A stretch of DNA of 64,000 bases from Bacteroidota bacterium (GTDB lineage: Bacteria > Bacteroidota > Bacteroidia > Chitinophagales > Chitinophagaceae). The notes below the pieces were generated by a model, which saw only the letters and a program-made list of their open reading frames with translations, searched no databases and was not told the origin of the DNA. This document shows, piece after piece, positions 33,510 to 43,678 of this stretch. Location of the stretch: positions 1 through 64,000 of the forward strand of contig JAUZOE010000019.1 of NCBI GenBank assembly GCA_030706605.1, written 5' to 3'. Positions within the stretch are counted from its first letter, which is position 1, and the number at the start of each line of letters is the position of its first letter. The translations under genes and the position numbers were made by a program.

Positions 33510-36263
33510 ATGAAAGACTTTTCTTATATCACTAATTCCCATCCCGGATACATAGAAAATTTATATACTGATTTTAAAAAAGACCCCGCAAGCATAGATG
33601 TTGATTTAAGAAAATTTTTTGAAGGTTTTGATTTTGCGCTTTCCACTCAAAACGGTAATGCGAAAACGAGTTCTTTACCAATAACCAGTGCCGGTGAAAT
33701 ATCTGTTTCTAATATTAATAAAGAATTTGGTGTTTACCAATTAATTCAGGGATACAGAAATAAAGGTCATCTTATAGCTAAAACAAACCCAATAAGGGAA
33801 AGAAAGGACAGAAAAGCTGATCTGGATCTATTTTATTTTGGTCTTAATGAAAATGATCTTGCCACTCATTTTGAGGCTGGCAAATTTGCAGGAGTGGGAA
33901 AAGCAACATTACAAACTATAATTGATCACTTAAAAAAATGTTATACCAGTTCTCTTGGAATAGAGTTCAGTGCTGTAAATGATAGCCTGAAAAAGGAATG
34001 GATCATAAACGCTGTAGAAAATACAATGCAGGAGACAGTCCCTCTTGATCAGAAGAGGCGAATACTTCAAAAACTAAACGAAGGGGTGATATTCGAAAAA
34101 TTTCTTCAGACCAAATATGTAGGACAAAAAAGATTTTCTTTAGAAGGAGGTGAAAGCACTGTTGCAGCCATAGACGCCATTATTAATACGGCAGCAGAAA
34201 ATGAAGTGGAAGAAGTTGTAATTGGAATGGCTCATCGTGGAAGATTAAATATTCTTGCCAATATTTTAGGGAAAACCTATGAACAGATTTTTACCGAATT
34301 TGAAGGAAATACAAAAATTGATTCCACAATGGGTAGTGGAGATGTAAAGTATCACAAAGGTTATAGCAGCGATGTTGAAACCATTGGTGGTAAATTAGTT
34401 CATTTAAAGCTTACTCCCAATCCGTCTCATCTGGAAGCTGTTGATCCTGTTGTAATTGGCTTTGCGAGAAGTAAAGCAGACGTGCTTTATAATAGCGATT
34501 ATGATAAAATATTACCAATTCTTATTCATGGTGATTCTTCTCTTGCAGGTCAGGGGGTTATTTATGAAGTGCTTCAAATGAGTGGTTTAAAAGGCTATTA
34601 TACCGGGGGAACCTTACATTTTGTCATTAATAATCAAATTGGGTTTACTACAGATTTTGATGATGCCCGTACATCTGATTATTGTACTTCTGCAGCATCA
34701 ATTATACAGGCACCTGTGTTCCATGTAAATGGTGACGATGTGGAAGCTGTAGTGAAAGCTTCTCAAATTGCAATGATGTATCGGCAGGAATTTAATTCTG
34801 ATATTTTTATAGATATGGTTTGCTATCGCCGGCATGGTCATAATGAAGGAGATGATCCAAAATTTACTCAACCTGGTTTATATGCGCTCATTGACAAACA
34901 ACCCAACCCTCGGGAAGTTTATGTAAAATGGTTGATGATGCATGGTGAAGAGGGCGCTGCTGACCTTGCAAAAGAAATGGAGAAAAAATTCTGGGATGAT
35001 TTACAGGAACGGTTAGATGAAATAAAACAAAACCCTTTACCATATAGTTATCAGAAGCCTGAACTTTGGTGGCAAAGTTTACGAAAAGCTACTCCGGAAG
35101 ATTTTGATCGCTCGCCGATTACTGCTGTATCCAAAGAGGTAATTGAAAAATTATTTGATGCAATTATGAAATTGCCTGATGATTTTACTCCTTTGAAAAA
35201 AATAAAAAAAATCCTTCAGGATAAAATAAATTTATTTGAAAAAGAAGGAAAATTTGATTGGGCAACCGGTGAATTACTTTCCTATGCCAGTATTTTACAG
35301 GAAGGAAAAGATGTCCGGATGAGTGGGCAAGATGTTCGCCGGGGTACTTTTAGCCACAGGCATGCAGTTATAAGGGACGAAAATACAGATGATTTATATA
35401 ACCGGTTGACTAATATCTCTGATAAACAAGGTCAATTAAGAATATATAATTCATTGCTGAGTGAATATGGGGTACTTGGTTTTGAATATGGTTATGCTAT
35501 GGCTAATCCTAATTCCCTGGTACTATGGGAAGCGCAATTTGGTGATTTTGTTAATGGTGCGCAAACCATAACCGATCAATTTATAAGCTGTGCCGAACAG
35601 AAATGGGGACGGATGAATGGCTTGGTTATTTTGCTGCCACACGGGTATGAGGGGCAAGGTCCCGAACATAGTAGTGCCCGTATGGAAAGGTTTTTACAAA
35701 TGTGTGCCGAACTGAATATGGTAATTACCAATGTTACTACCGCATCCAATTTTTTTCATTGCCTAAGGAGGCAACTTGCGTGGCCATTTAGAAAACCACT
35801 GATTAATTTTTCTCCCAAGGCTAATTTGCGTCATCCGGGAAGTTATAGTAAAATTGAAGAATTTACCTCAGGGGGATTTAAAGAAACAATAGATGATGAG
35901 TCAATAACTGACGCAAAGTCAATTACAAAGGTGTTGTTTTGTTCAGGTAAAATATATTTTGATCTGAATGAAAAAAGAGAAAAAGAAGACAGGAAAGATA
36001 TAGCCATCATAAGGCTTGAACAATTGTATCCATTGCCTCTTAACCAGTTGGATACTCTCCATAAAAAATACAATAAAGCTATCTGGTATTGGGTACAGGA
36101 AGAGCCATTAAATATGGGGGCAGCATCATTCCTGAGGATGAACCTCACTTCAATTAATTTTGGCCTCATCAGCAGGCCTCCTGGTGCAGCCACAGCTTCA
36201 GGCTATTCAAAAGTACATTCTGAAGAACAGGAAGAAATTTTGAACACTGCCTTTTCTTTGTAA
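33510..36263 (+). CDS. sucA: 2-oxoglutarate dehydrogenase E1 component
   Basis: E1 decarboxylates 2-oxoglutarate with thiamine diphosphate and transfers the succinyl group to the lipoyl arm of E2 in the TCA cycle. The 917-residue length is typical. Landmarks are the N-terminal Y-I-E-N-L-Y segment that binds E2, G-M-A-H-R-G-R-L-N-I-L, G-S-G-D-V-K-Y-H, H-G-D-S-S-L-A-G-Q-G, N-N-Q-I-G-F-T-T, and in the C-terminal half F-E-Y-G-Y and L-P-H-G-Y-E-G-Q-G-P-E-H-S-S-A-R. Its partner sucB lies 3.2 kb further on the same strand, separated by two opposite-strand genes, so the pair is not an operon here. Confidence 0.97.
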   Translation: MKDFSYITNSHPGYIENLYTDFKKDPASIDVDLRKFFEGFDFALSTQNGNAKTSSLPITSAGEISVSNINKEFGVYQLIQGYRNKGHLIAKTNPIRERKDRKADLDLFYFGLNENDLATHFEAGKFAGVGKATLQTIIDHLKKCYTSSLGIEFSAVNDSLKKEWIINAVENTMQETVPLDQKRRILQKLNEGVIFEKFLQTKYVGQKRFSLEGGESTVAAIDAIINTAAENEVEEVVIGMAHRGRLNILANILGKTYEQIFTEFEGNTKIDSTMGSGDVKYHKGYSSDVETIGGKLVHLKLTPNPSHLEAVDPVVIGFARSKADVLYNSDYDKILPILIHGDSSLAGQGVIYEVLQMSGLKGYYTGGTLHFVINNQIGFTTDFDDARTSDYCTSAASIIQAPVFHVNGDDVEAVVKASQIAMMYRQEFNSDIFIDMVCYRRHGHNEGDDPKFTQPGLYALIDKQPNPREVYVKWLMMHGEEGAADLAKEMEKKFWDDLQERLDEIKQNPLPYSYQKPELWWQSLRKATPEDFDRSPITAVSKEVIEKLFDAIMKLPDDFTPLKKIKKILQDKINLFEKEGKFDWATGELLSYASILQEGKDVRMSGQDVRRGTFSHRHAVIRDENTDDLYNRLTNISDKQGQLRIYNSLLSEYGVLGFEYGYAMANPNSLVLWEAQFGDFVNGAQTITDQFISCAEQKWGRMNGLVILLPHGYEGQGPEHSSARMERFLQMCAELNMVITNVTTASNFFHCLRRQLAWPFRKPLINFSPKANLRHPGSYSKIEEFTSGGFKETIDDESITDAKSITKVLFCSGKIYFDLNEKREKEDRKDIAIIRLEQLYPLPLNQLDTLHKKYNKAIWYWVQEEPLNMGAASFLRMNLTSINFGLISRPPGAATASGYSKVHSEEQEEILNTAFSL

Positions 36264-36351
36264 TTCCCAGCTAAATAAAAAAGCCGGATATATAACCCAG
36301 CTTTGAAAAGAAATAAATACGAATTATAAAGAATACTATAATTTTTATCTT

Positions 36352-37539
36352 TTATCGGACAATAGTAAATTTTTTATTGAATTCCACACTTGAATCAGTG
36401 CTACGTATTATATAGTTTCCAGTAGAAAGTCCATTTAAATTAAATTGGAAAGTATTACTACCATTGAATAAGGTAGCCTGGGTTTTTCTTACAATTTCGC
36501 CTGTGCTATTTATTATCAATAATTGTGTTTTTAAAGATTTATCTGATGTAATTACAACATTTAATAAATTACCCGCCGGTACAGGATAGGTAACTATGCT
36601 CAACTTTTTGCTTTCACAATTGGTTCTGATAATGCTGGTGTAAATGAAATGGCCATCAAGATCCACTTCTTTTATTCTATAAAGCAGGGCTCCACCAGCC
36701 TCGTCTACTTGCTGGTAAGTATGTTTGGCAGAGCTATTGCCCAATGCTTTAATAGTTGCTACTGATGCCCAATTATTACCATCTGTACTGTGTTGCAGTT
36801 CAAAATAATCTGAATTCGATTCAGATGCTGTTGTCCAGCTAACTAAAGTTCCATTATTGGTACAACTTGCATCAAAATTTGAAAAGCGAGCAGGTAAGGC
36901 TGTTGAACTTAAAGGCAATGCAGTGGTATAAGTTAAAGAATTGACCGCATATTCATTAGCTGAAATATCAGAAAGAGCGTAACTGCCAAAAGGTGCAGGC
37001 GAGCCGATGTCTGAGGAATTTATTACAACATATCCGCCTTCAGGTGGTGTGGACCCTAATGTCCATAAGGTGACGGTGAAAACATCAGTAGGTGTAGATG
37101 TTATTGTGATGGGTCCTCCATCTACGGTCCCTGAAGATCTTCTGTCAAAGGTTTGTCCATAGGTAGTAAAATTTACAGAACCACTGCATTCGTCCACATT
37201 ATTATAGGTAAAACCGCTAAAAGCTGAAGACATAGTGATATTTGCCGGTTGCGAAACTGAGTTGGATCCACAGGGAGAACCGGTAGGTAACATTGCATTA
37301 GCGGATTGCCAGCTCCAACCTGTTGAAATGCCTGTAACGTTTGGGATATCACTACCTGTGCTCCAAACCTGTAGTGTAAATGTTACGGACCCGGTTGCCG
37401 GGCCTGGACCATCTGGATCTGCAGGATTAAATGTTGGATTTGCCAATTGCCATTCACAGGTCTGCGCACTCAATTGAAACGAAATAGATAAAATTGACAA
37501 GGAGGTTATCACTATAATTTTATGTACAAAATTTTTCAT
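36352..37539 (-). CDS. Secreted protein with T9SS type A sorting domain
   Basis: I start at 37539 (M-K-N-F-V-H-K-I-I-V-I-T-S-L), which opens a signal peptide ending S-A-Q; the longer ORF adds 14 residues and overlaps the next gene. The mature part has a cysteine-containing beta domain to about residue 200. It is followed by F-E-L-Q-H-S-T-D-G-N-N-W, a segment common before T9SS tails, and a sorting domain of about 75 residues at the C-terminus (Y-P-V-P-A-G-N-L-L-N-V, then S-T-G-N-Y-I-I-R and F-T-I-V-R). The protein should be exported by type IX secretion and attached to the surface or released. Its function is unknown. Confidence 0.82.
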   Translation of the reverse strand: MKNFVHKIIVITSLSILSISFQLSAQTCEWQLANPTFNPADPDGPGPATGSVTFTLQVWSTGSDIPNVTGISTGWSWQSANAMLPTGSPCGSNSVSQPANITMSSAFSGFTYNNVDECSGSVNFTTYGQTFDRRSSGTVDGGPITITSTPTDVFTVTLWTLGSTPPEGGYVVINSSDIGSPAPFGSYALSDISANEYAVNSLTYTTALPLSSTALPARFSNFDASCTNNGTLVSWTTASESNSDYFELQHSTDGNNWASVATIKALGNSSAKHTYQQVDEAGGALLYRIKEVDLDGHFIYTSIIRTNCESKKLSIVTYPVPAGNLLNVVITSDKSLKTQLLIINSTGEIVRKTQATLFNGSNTFQFNLNGLSTGNYIIRSTDSSVEFNKKFTIVR

Positions 37540-37570
37540 ATTTATTGTTTTAGATATTACTTGATTTGAA

Positions 37571-39211
37571 TTATTGAACAATCGGATCAGGTATATTTGT
37601 TCGTATACCTGCTTTAGAATTTAAATTAGATTTTGCAATTGTTGGGCTTCCTGTTCCAGATGAAGAAATGGTTACTTTCGCTAGGTTGACATCAGTTACA
37701 TTGATGCTATTACTTAAGTTGGTATCCGTAAATAAGTACCCAGCCTGGGAACCTGAAATTGCTATCTTGATAGCATTGATATCTGTTACATTGATCGCTC
37801 CATTTTTATTGGCATCGCCAGACCAAAGACCATATTTTGAACCACCAGAAAGTAGAACAACTGGATCAGAAGCAGCCCCCGGAGCTTTATAACTATTTGC
37901 CAATACAGAGTAGTCATTTGCAAAAGTTCCTGCAGCATTTGAAGGAATTCCATTACTTATTACTCCCAGGTGGTTGCGATGCCTCACAACAATAAAAGCA
38001 GTTCCCTGTTTGGTGATATCAAATGCTATCGGAGTTACGCCATCAAGGTCTACTATGGTTCCATTGCTTAAAAGGAACCCTGCCTTGCGTCCTGTAATAG
38101 TTGTTGAAGTTGCATCTGCAGGAAGCCCGCTCTCTGGCTGCCGATGTTCAACAAGTACCCAGTCAACAACATTTGCGTTTGGAATGCTCGGGACAGATTC
38201 AGTTCCAGAATAATTAAAGGGGGAAATATTATATGGCTGAGATAATGGGATAACACCTCCTGAGTTAAGCCCTGTATTCATTGATGAGCCATTCCATGGG
38301 CCCCGCAGAAAAGCGGTTACATTAAACGTATATTTTGGATCTGCCAGTTTCCATTCATTGGCCAGATCAGCATCTGGAATTCCAGTTGTCGTTACAAAGT
38401 GATTTACCGTATCACGTGTTACTGGTGTTAATCTCGCATTCCATTCAGATATTGGAGTAGTAAGCAATTCCCATGGTACTATGTTGGAGGCAACATTTGT
38501 ATTTAATTCACTGGTTGCATACGGATAACGAATATTTGTAGTAAAACCGGTTCCTCCTGTTTGGGCAAATAAAAACTTCCTTTTTACTTCTCTTTCATTT
38601 TGTGATGGATTTCCTCCTGCACTTTGCGGAATCATGGTAACCGTAAAATCAGTAGGAGGAGTGCCCCCATTGGTAGTAACCTGCATATTGGGCTGGTTAA
38701 AAATATAAGCAACTCCATTAGACCATCCGGTTCTTTTAACTCTGCCATCTATTTCTACGCTATCAGCGAAATTAAATGTAGCAGTTACCGGAGCAGTAAG
38801 TGTATATGAAGGATTTAAAATAGGATCGGTTGATAATCCTCCTGAAAAATAATTGAGTTGAGTATTTATGGTTGCCGACTCTCCCAGTTTTATACTATCA
38901 GAATTTGTCGTTTTATTAATAGTGAGATAGTTTATAATAGAACTCCCTGCTGTGAGGGTGTCAATCCCTGAACCTGTCATTAATAGAGAATCTTCATTAG
39001 CTGTGGAAGAATAAGTGCTGGTATTTATAAAGTTACCCTGCACTTCAATTTTACCATCATTAGTAATAGTACCACTATTATTATTAAAATTACCTTTTGC
39101 CAATATGGATGCATTATTTTGTATGGTAATTGATCCATTATTATTAAGTTGTGATTTGGCACAAACAGAAAAAAGGAGCAACGAGGCCAATATTTGTAAT
39201 TTCCATATCAT
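37571..39211 (-). CDS. Secreted protein with two dockerin-like calcium repeats
   Basis: The product has 546 residues with a signal peptide (M-I-W-K-L-Q-I-L-A-S-L-L-L-F-S-V-C-A-K-S-Q). The N-terminal part is rich in N, S, T and G with short beta repeats, as in many Bacteroidota surface proteins. Near the C-terminus are two EF-hand-like loops, D-A-N-K-N-G-A-I-N-V-T-D and D-T-N-L-S-N-S-I-N-V-T-D, matching a type I dockerin. It lacks a T9SS tail and ends about 30 residues after the second loop. It lies immediately upstream of the T9SS gene on the same strand (31 bp), so the two are probably co-transcribed. Confidence 0.75.
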   Translation of the reverse strand: MIWKLQILASLLLFSVCAKSQLNNNGSITIQNNASILAKGNFNNNSGTITNDGKIEVQGNFINTSTYSSTANEDSLLMTGSGIDTLTAGSSIINYLTINKTTNSDSIKLGESATINTQLNYFSGGLSTDPILNPSYTLTAPVTATFNFADSVEIDGRVKRTGWSNGVAYIFNQPNMQVTTNGGTPPTDFTVTMIPQSAGGNPSQNEREVKRKFLFAQTGGTGFTTNIRYPYATSELNTNVASNIVPWELLTTPISEWNARLTPVTRDTVNHFVTTTGIPDADLANEWKLADPKYTFNVTAFLRGPWNGSSMNTGLNSGGVIPLSQPYNISPFNYSGTESVPSIPNANVVDWVLVEHRQPESGLPADATSTTITGRKAGFLLSNGTIVDLDGVTPIAFDITKQGTAFIVVRHRNHLGVISNGIPSNAAGTFANDYSVLANSYKAPGAASDPVVLLSGGSKYGLWSGDANKNGAINVTDINAIKIAISGSQAGYLFTDTNLSNSINVTDVNLAKVTISSSGTGSPTIAKSNLNSKAGIRTNIPDPIVQ

Positions 39212-39397
39212 AAGTACATCATTAATATTCTAATCTTAAAATACTATTCTACAACAATATAGGATAAATTGAATTTTTTCTCAATCTCTTCAAAGGTGGG
39301 AACCTTAAATTGAGAAATAGGGTAAAGTGAAATATACTCTGCAAATTAAATACTTTTTGCTTTCCCAAACAAGAATACTTTTGAAAGGTGGTGGGTC

Positions 39398-39428
39398 TTT
39401 GCGTATTTCTCTTTTTAGCTTAGGTTTG
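39398..39428 (+). promoter_or_regulatory. sucB promoter, Bacteroidota sigma consensus
   Basis: TTTG (39398-39401) and TAGGTTTG (39421-39428, fits TAnnTTTG) are separated by 19 bp, within the 17-23 expected for the housekeeping promoter of this phylum. The ATG follows 20 bp after the -7 element. It would give sucB expression independent of sucA. Confidence 0.72.
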
Positions 39429-39448
39429 TAAAATCTTAATAAAAATTC

Positions 39449-40678
39449 ATGTCAGTAGAAATTAAAGTGCCAGCAGTTGGCGAAAGTATTAACGAAGTTA
39501 CCCTTACAAAATGGATCAAAAAGGAAGGTGAATGGGTGGATCGTGATGAAGTGATAGCCGAGCTGGAAAGCGAAAAGGCGACATTTGAAATTAATGCTGA
39601 AAAGGCTGGCATTTTGCATCTTATCGCTAAGGAAGATGATACTTTAAAAATTGATGATGTCGTTTGTACGATAGATGATACCGCTGAAAAACCTGCAGGA
39701 AAAGAAAAGAATAAAACAGAACAGGAAAAAAATGAAGAAAAGAAACCTGCTACTGAAATTAAGGAAAAAGAGAAAAGAGAGGATATTCAAAAAGAAATAA
39801 AAGCTACACCTGTTGCGGCGGCTATTTTGGCTGATAGGAAAATGGATGCGGCAACAGTAACGGCCACTGGCTTTCATGGAAAAATCACAAAAGATGATGT
39901 TTTAAATGCACTTTCCAACCCGGGAAGGGCGATAGGAAAGGAACTTTTCAGTCGCGAAGAGAATGCAAAAAAAATGAGTAATCTGCGTCGTACCATCAGT
40001 CGCAGATTGGTAGAGGCAAAGAACAGTACCGCCATGCTCACTACTTTTAATGAAGTAGATATGAGTGCGATCATGAATTTAAGGACGAAGTATAAAGAAA
40101 TCTTCAAAAAAACTCATGAAGTAAATCTTGGTTTTATGAGTTTCTTTACTAAAGCGTGCTGTTTTGCACTGCAGGAGTGGCCTGCCGTAAATGCAAGTAT
40201 AGATGGCGATAATATAGTTTACCATGAATATTGCGATATTTCTATCGCTGTTTCTTCTCCGAAAGGATTAGTGGTTCCCGTGATCAGAAATGCCGAAAGT
40301 TTGAGTATGGCCGAGATCGAAAAAGAAGTAGTTCAATTGGCCGTGAAGGCAAAAGAAAGTAAGCTGACTATTGAAGAAATGACTGGCGGAACATTTACTA
40401 TTACCAATGGTGGTATTTTTGGCTCCTTAATGAGTACGCCTATCATCAATATCCCGCAAAGCGCTATTTTAGGAATGCATAATATTGTAGAAAGGCCTAT
40501 GGCGGTTAAAGGCCAGGTGGTAATAAAACCAATGATGTATGTTGCGCTTAGTTATGATCACCGTGTTATTGATGGACGGGAATCGGTTAGTTTCCTGGTG
40601 CGGGTAAAAGAAATGCTCGAAAATCCTGAACAACTTTTATTTGGGAAAGATCCGTTTAAGGCTTTGCTTCAATTGTAA
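39449..40678 (+). CDS. sucB: Dihydrolipoyllysine succinyltransferase (2-oxoglutarate dehydrogenase E2)
   Basis: E2 carries the succinyl group from SucA to CoA. The lipoyl domain (about 1-80) has the modified lysine in E-S-E-K-A-T-F. A charged E/K-rich linker follows (about 85-120), then a peripheral-subunit-binding domain ([11 protein letters not shown], about 125-160) and the catalytic domain with [11 protein letters not shown] near the end. The length of 409 residues is normal. It has its own promoter and is followed 26 bp later by an RNA methyltransferase gene. Confidence 0.96.
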   Translation: MSVEIKVPAVGESINEVTLTKWIKKEGEWVDRDEVIAELESEKATFEINAEKAGILHLIAKEDDTLKIDDVVCTIDDTAEKPAGKEKNKTEQEKNEEKKPATEIKEKEKREDIQKEIKATPVAAAILADRKMDAATVTATGFHGKITKDDVLNALSNPGRAIGKELFSREENAKKMSNLRRTISRRLVEAKNSTAMLTTFNEVDMSAIMNLRTKYKEIFKKTHEVNLGFMSFFTKACCFALQEWPAVNASIDGDNIVYHEYCDISIAVSSPKGLVVPVIRNAESLSMAEIEKEVVQLAVKAKESKLTIEEMTGGTFTITNGGIFGSLMSTPIINIPQSAILGMHNIVERPMAVKGQVVIKPMMYVALSYDHRVIDGRESVSFLVRVKEMLENPEQLLFGKDPFKALLQL

Positions 40679-40704
40679 TTTACAGAGAAAATAATTTCGT
40701 ATTT

Positions 40705-41913
40705 ATGAATATGGGTGAATCTTCTTCTCCCGCTGCAGGGAATCGTTTTCGTCGTTACCTGCAATATGCTTCCTCTATTCTCTTAACCTACCAGGGTACT
40801 GAACCTTTCCATCTTTATCTAAAAAAATATTTTTCGGCTAATAAGAAACATGGCTCCAAAGACAGGAAAGAAATAGCTGCCTTATGCTATTGTTATTTTC
40901 GCGTATGTTTAGGTGTTAGCGTGTCTATGAGTGTTGAAGATAAATTGCTGTTAGCCACTTTTATTCTGGAAAATAAATCTTCTGCCATATTAAGTTCTAT
41001 TAAACCTGAATGGAATGAAAAAATAGAGTTGAATCTTTTTGCCAAACTGGAAATGGTAAAGGCTATTTTTGAAGCAGATAAAATATTTCCTTTTACTGAT
41101 GAATTAAGTACAGGCATCGATTTTAAAAAATTTTGCCTTTCTTTTTTATCGCAACCAAAATTATATATAAGAATAAGGCCGGGTAATACAGAAAAGGTTA
41201 CCCAAAAATTGAATTCGGCTAATATTCCTTTTGAACACATAACTGATGAATGCATTGCTTTTTCAAATAATGAAAAAGTTAGTGAGGTTATTCTCATTGA
41301 TGAAGAAGCAGTGATACAGGATTACAATTCACAACGGGTAGGTGAATTTTTCAATTTGCCAATGCCCCATCCCGAGGCAAACACCCTAAAAATTTGGGAT
41401 TGTTGTGCAGCAAGTGGGGGAAAATCAATTCTTGCCTTTGATATTTTTGAAAATATTGAATTAACGGTTAGCGATAGCCGAAAAAATATTCTTGAAAATC
41501 TAAAATTCCGTTTTGCAAAAGCAGGCATAAAAAACTATAATTCTTTTGTTGCTGATCTTTCAGTCCACATTCACTTGGACGAATTTAAGATGAATACTGA
41601 TTTTATTATTGCTGATCTCCCTTGCTCCGGCTCGGGTACATGGGCAAGAACGCCGGAACAACTCCATTTTTTTTCTAAAAAAAGCGTGAAAAAATATGCA
41701 ATTCTTCAACAAAAAATAGTTACAAATGCCATTCAATATTTAAATGCTGGAGGGTATTTTTTATATATTACTTGTTCTGTTTTTAAAAAAGAAAATGAAG
41801 AAAATGTTGAATTCATTCAAAAGAATCTGAATCTTGAATTAATAGATAGCAGGTATTTGGAAGGGTACGAAATGCAGGCAGATACCTTGTTTGCAGCACT
41901 ATTCCGAAAATAA
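40705..41913 (+). CDS. RsmB/NOP-family RNA cytosine-C5 methyltransferase
   Basis: This SAM-dependent enzyme methylates cytosine in rRNA or tRNA. The SAM motif W-D-C-C-A-A-S-G-G-K-S lies near residue 230. The two catalytic cysteines of this class are in D-L-P-C-S-G-S-G-T-W and Y-I-T-C-S-V-F-K-K-E-N-E-E-N. The N-terminal 150 residues resemble the NusB-like/RsmB helical extension of larger family members. The exact target base is not predictable. It is 26 bp downstream of sucB and is probably transcribed with it. Confidence 0.88.
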   Translation: MNMGESSSPAAGNRFRRYLQYASSILLTYQGTEPFHLYLKKYFSANKKHGSKDRKEIAALCYCYFRVCLGVSVSMSVEDKLLLATFILENKSSAILSSIKPEWNEKIELNLFAKLEMVKAIFEADKIFPFTDELSTGIDFKKFCLSFLSQPKLYIRIRPGNTEKVTQKLNSANIPFEHITDECIAFSNNEKVSEVILIDEEAVIQDYNSQRVGEFFNLPMPHPEANTLKIWDCCAASGGKSILAFDIFENIELTVSDSRKNILENLKFRFAKAGIKNYNSFVADLSVHIHLDEFKMNTDFIIADLPCSGSGTWARTPEQLHFFSKKSVKKYAILQQKIVTNAIQYLNAGGYFLYITCSVFKKENEENVEFIQKNLNLELIDSRYLEGYEMQADTLFAALFRK

Positions 41914-41934
41914 TTTCTTCCAACTGCTAACTGA

Positions 41935-43617
41935 TTATTGTACCATCACTTTGAAACTTTGCTTATTTTTTCCATCGCTAAATTTCAATATATACATTCC
42001 TCTTTGTAATGGTTGTATGTTATTAAATAAAACTGCTTGCGCCTGGTCTGCCTGCAAAGGAATTTCTTTTGAAAAATAGAGTTTGCCATTAGCATCGTAT
42101 AAATTGAAAATGCCGGTGGCAGTATTTTCCGGTTTTATCAAAACCGTAAATTGATCTCTGAATGGATTGGGATAAATTTTGATCCGTTTGTTACCCAAAG
42201 CTGCATTGATATTTCTTAACGCTCTTTGTTGACTAAGATCTTCATAAGCAATACGAAAGTTAGGAATGCCATAACCAATCCGATCGTCCGGCGAATTATA
42301 AATGCTGCTGCTTTTTTTAACGGCTTCAATAATTTCCATGTTGGTAAATTCAGGGAATGCCTGCCATAAACAGGTTACCAGACCTGCCATATTGGGCGTG
42401 GCAAATGAAGTTCCATTACCCGTAACAATTGGTCCCGTAGTGGAAGAAATAGCTGTAGCTACACCCATAGAAGCGATAACAGGTTTGACTCGGCCATCAC
42501 TGGAAGGGCCGTAGCTACTGAAACCGGCAGGGTTTCCGGAAGCGTCAACTGCCCCCACCGTTAATACACTATCAGCATCGGCAGGTGTAAGAATATAATG
42601 CCATGAATTATTCCCTTCATTGCCGGCAGCTACTATTACTATCATTCCTTTTTGCGCAGCCAATGATGCTCCTTTGGCAATCATGGAAGTGTGCCCGTCC
42701 ATATCTGCATAAGTATAGTTAAACTGGGGATTATCAAAAGTGTTATAACCGAGCGAGGTAGAAGTAACATCTATTCCAATGCTGTCTGCTCTTTCAGCGG
42801 CAGCTATCCAGTTTTCTTCTTCTATGGGTGATTCAGAAGAAATATCTTCACTGCGGTATAAATAAAATTTGGCTTTGGGGCAGCTCCCTACCAACTGGCC
42901 GGGAATATTTCCGGCAATAATAGAAAGGCATTCCATTCCATGCTCGTATTCTTCATTTACGCTTATTTTATTGCCTACAAAATCATAGGTTTCCATTATC
43001 TGGTTATTCATTCTTATACTATCAAATGCGGGCAAAGTTTGGTAATGATAAAACCCGGCGTCAATAATTGCCATCAACATTCCTTCACCATGAAAACCTT
43101 TATTGTGTAGATATTCTCCTTCATGTATATGAATCTGAGTGTACGAATTTCCATACGAATATAAATCCGTAGGGTCTGCAGGCGACAAGGGTGATGTGAT
43201 CTTATTGATCTCTTCTGTGAATTTAGTTTTTGTAATAAGTTGCTGATGAGAGATTCGCTTTACGGGTTGGGTATTAACTACAAAAGGAAAATTATTAATT
43301 TTTGCTAGTGCAGTGGAATCTGAAGTTTGTATGCAAACTTGGTTGAGCCATTTTGATTGGTTGTGAATAATAACATTTCCGGATAATCGCACACTATCAA
43401 GATACCTGGGCACGATTGGCAAATCAGTTTCATCTATTGCAATATGTTGACGGGTTCTTCTTTCAATAGATCGGGAAGATAAAAATTGAGATGGATTATT
43501 AATAGAAAAAGGAGTACCTGTTTTGTCTTTAAATTTTACGATGTAATTGGTAAACTGCGCAGAAACATTCGATGAAAAAAGGGCAAATAGCAGGAAAATA
43601 AAATAGTATTTTTTCAT
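41935..43617 (-). CDS. Secreted S8 subtilisin-like protease with T9SS type A sorting domain
   Basis: This is a serine protease with the catalytic triad motifs D in A-I-I-D-A-G-F, H in H-G-M-E-C-L-S-I-I-A-G and S in N-G-T-S-F-A-T-P-N-M-A-G. A supporting asparagine is in I-V-A-A-G-N-E-G-N. I start at 43617 (M-K-K-Y-Y-F-I-F-L-L-F-A), which gives a signal peptide ending S-A-Q. The C-terminal 75 residues (Y-P-N-P-F-R-D-Q-F, Y-D-A-N-G-K, G-M-Y-I-L-K-F) form a T9SS type A domain, so it is sent through the outer membrane. It is expected to act outside the cell. It converges on the methyltransferase gene, with 21 bp between stops. Confidence 0.92.
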   Translation of the reverse strand: MKKYYFIFLLFALFSSNVSAQFTNYIVKFKDKTGTPFSINNPSQFLSSRSIERRTRQHIAIDETDLPIVPRYLDSVRLSGNVIIHNQSKWLNQVCIQTSDSTALAKINNFPFVVNTQPVKRISHQQLITKTKFTEEINKITSPLSPADPTDLYSYGNSYTQIHIHEGEYLHNKGFHGEGMLMAIIDAGFYHYQTLPAFDSIRMNNQIMETYDFVGNKISVNEEYEHGMECLSIIAGNIPGQLVGSCPKAKFYLYRSEDISSESPIEEENWIAAAERADSIGIDVTSTSLGYNTFDNPQFNYTYADMDGHTSMIAKGASLAAQKGMIVIVAAGNEGNNSWHYILTPADADSVLTVGAVDASGNPAGFSSYGPSSDGRVKPVIASMGVATAISSTTGPIVTGNGTSFATPNMAGLVTCLWQAFPEFTNMEIIEAVKKSSSIYNSPDDRIGYGIPNFRIAYEDLSQQRALRNINAALGNKRIKIYPNPFRDQFTVLIKPENTATGIFNLYDANGKLYFSKEIPLQADQAQAVLFNNIQPLQRGMYILKFSDGKNKQSFKVMVQ

Positions 43618-43678
43618 AAAATGAATTAGCAACTTCTTCTAAATATTCATTGTAAAAAAATCAAACTCATAAATTGAA

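Noticed and set aside
36281-36305. Possible terminator between sucA and the T9SS gene
   Set aside because: The pairing (AAAGC, then GG/CC) is interrupted and short, so it is not strong enough to call.
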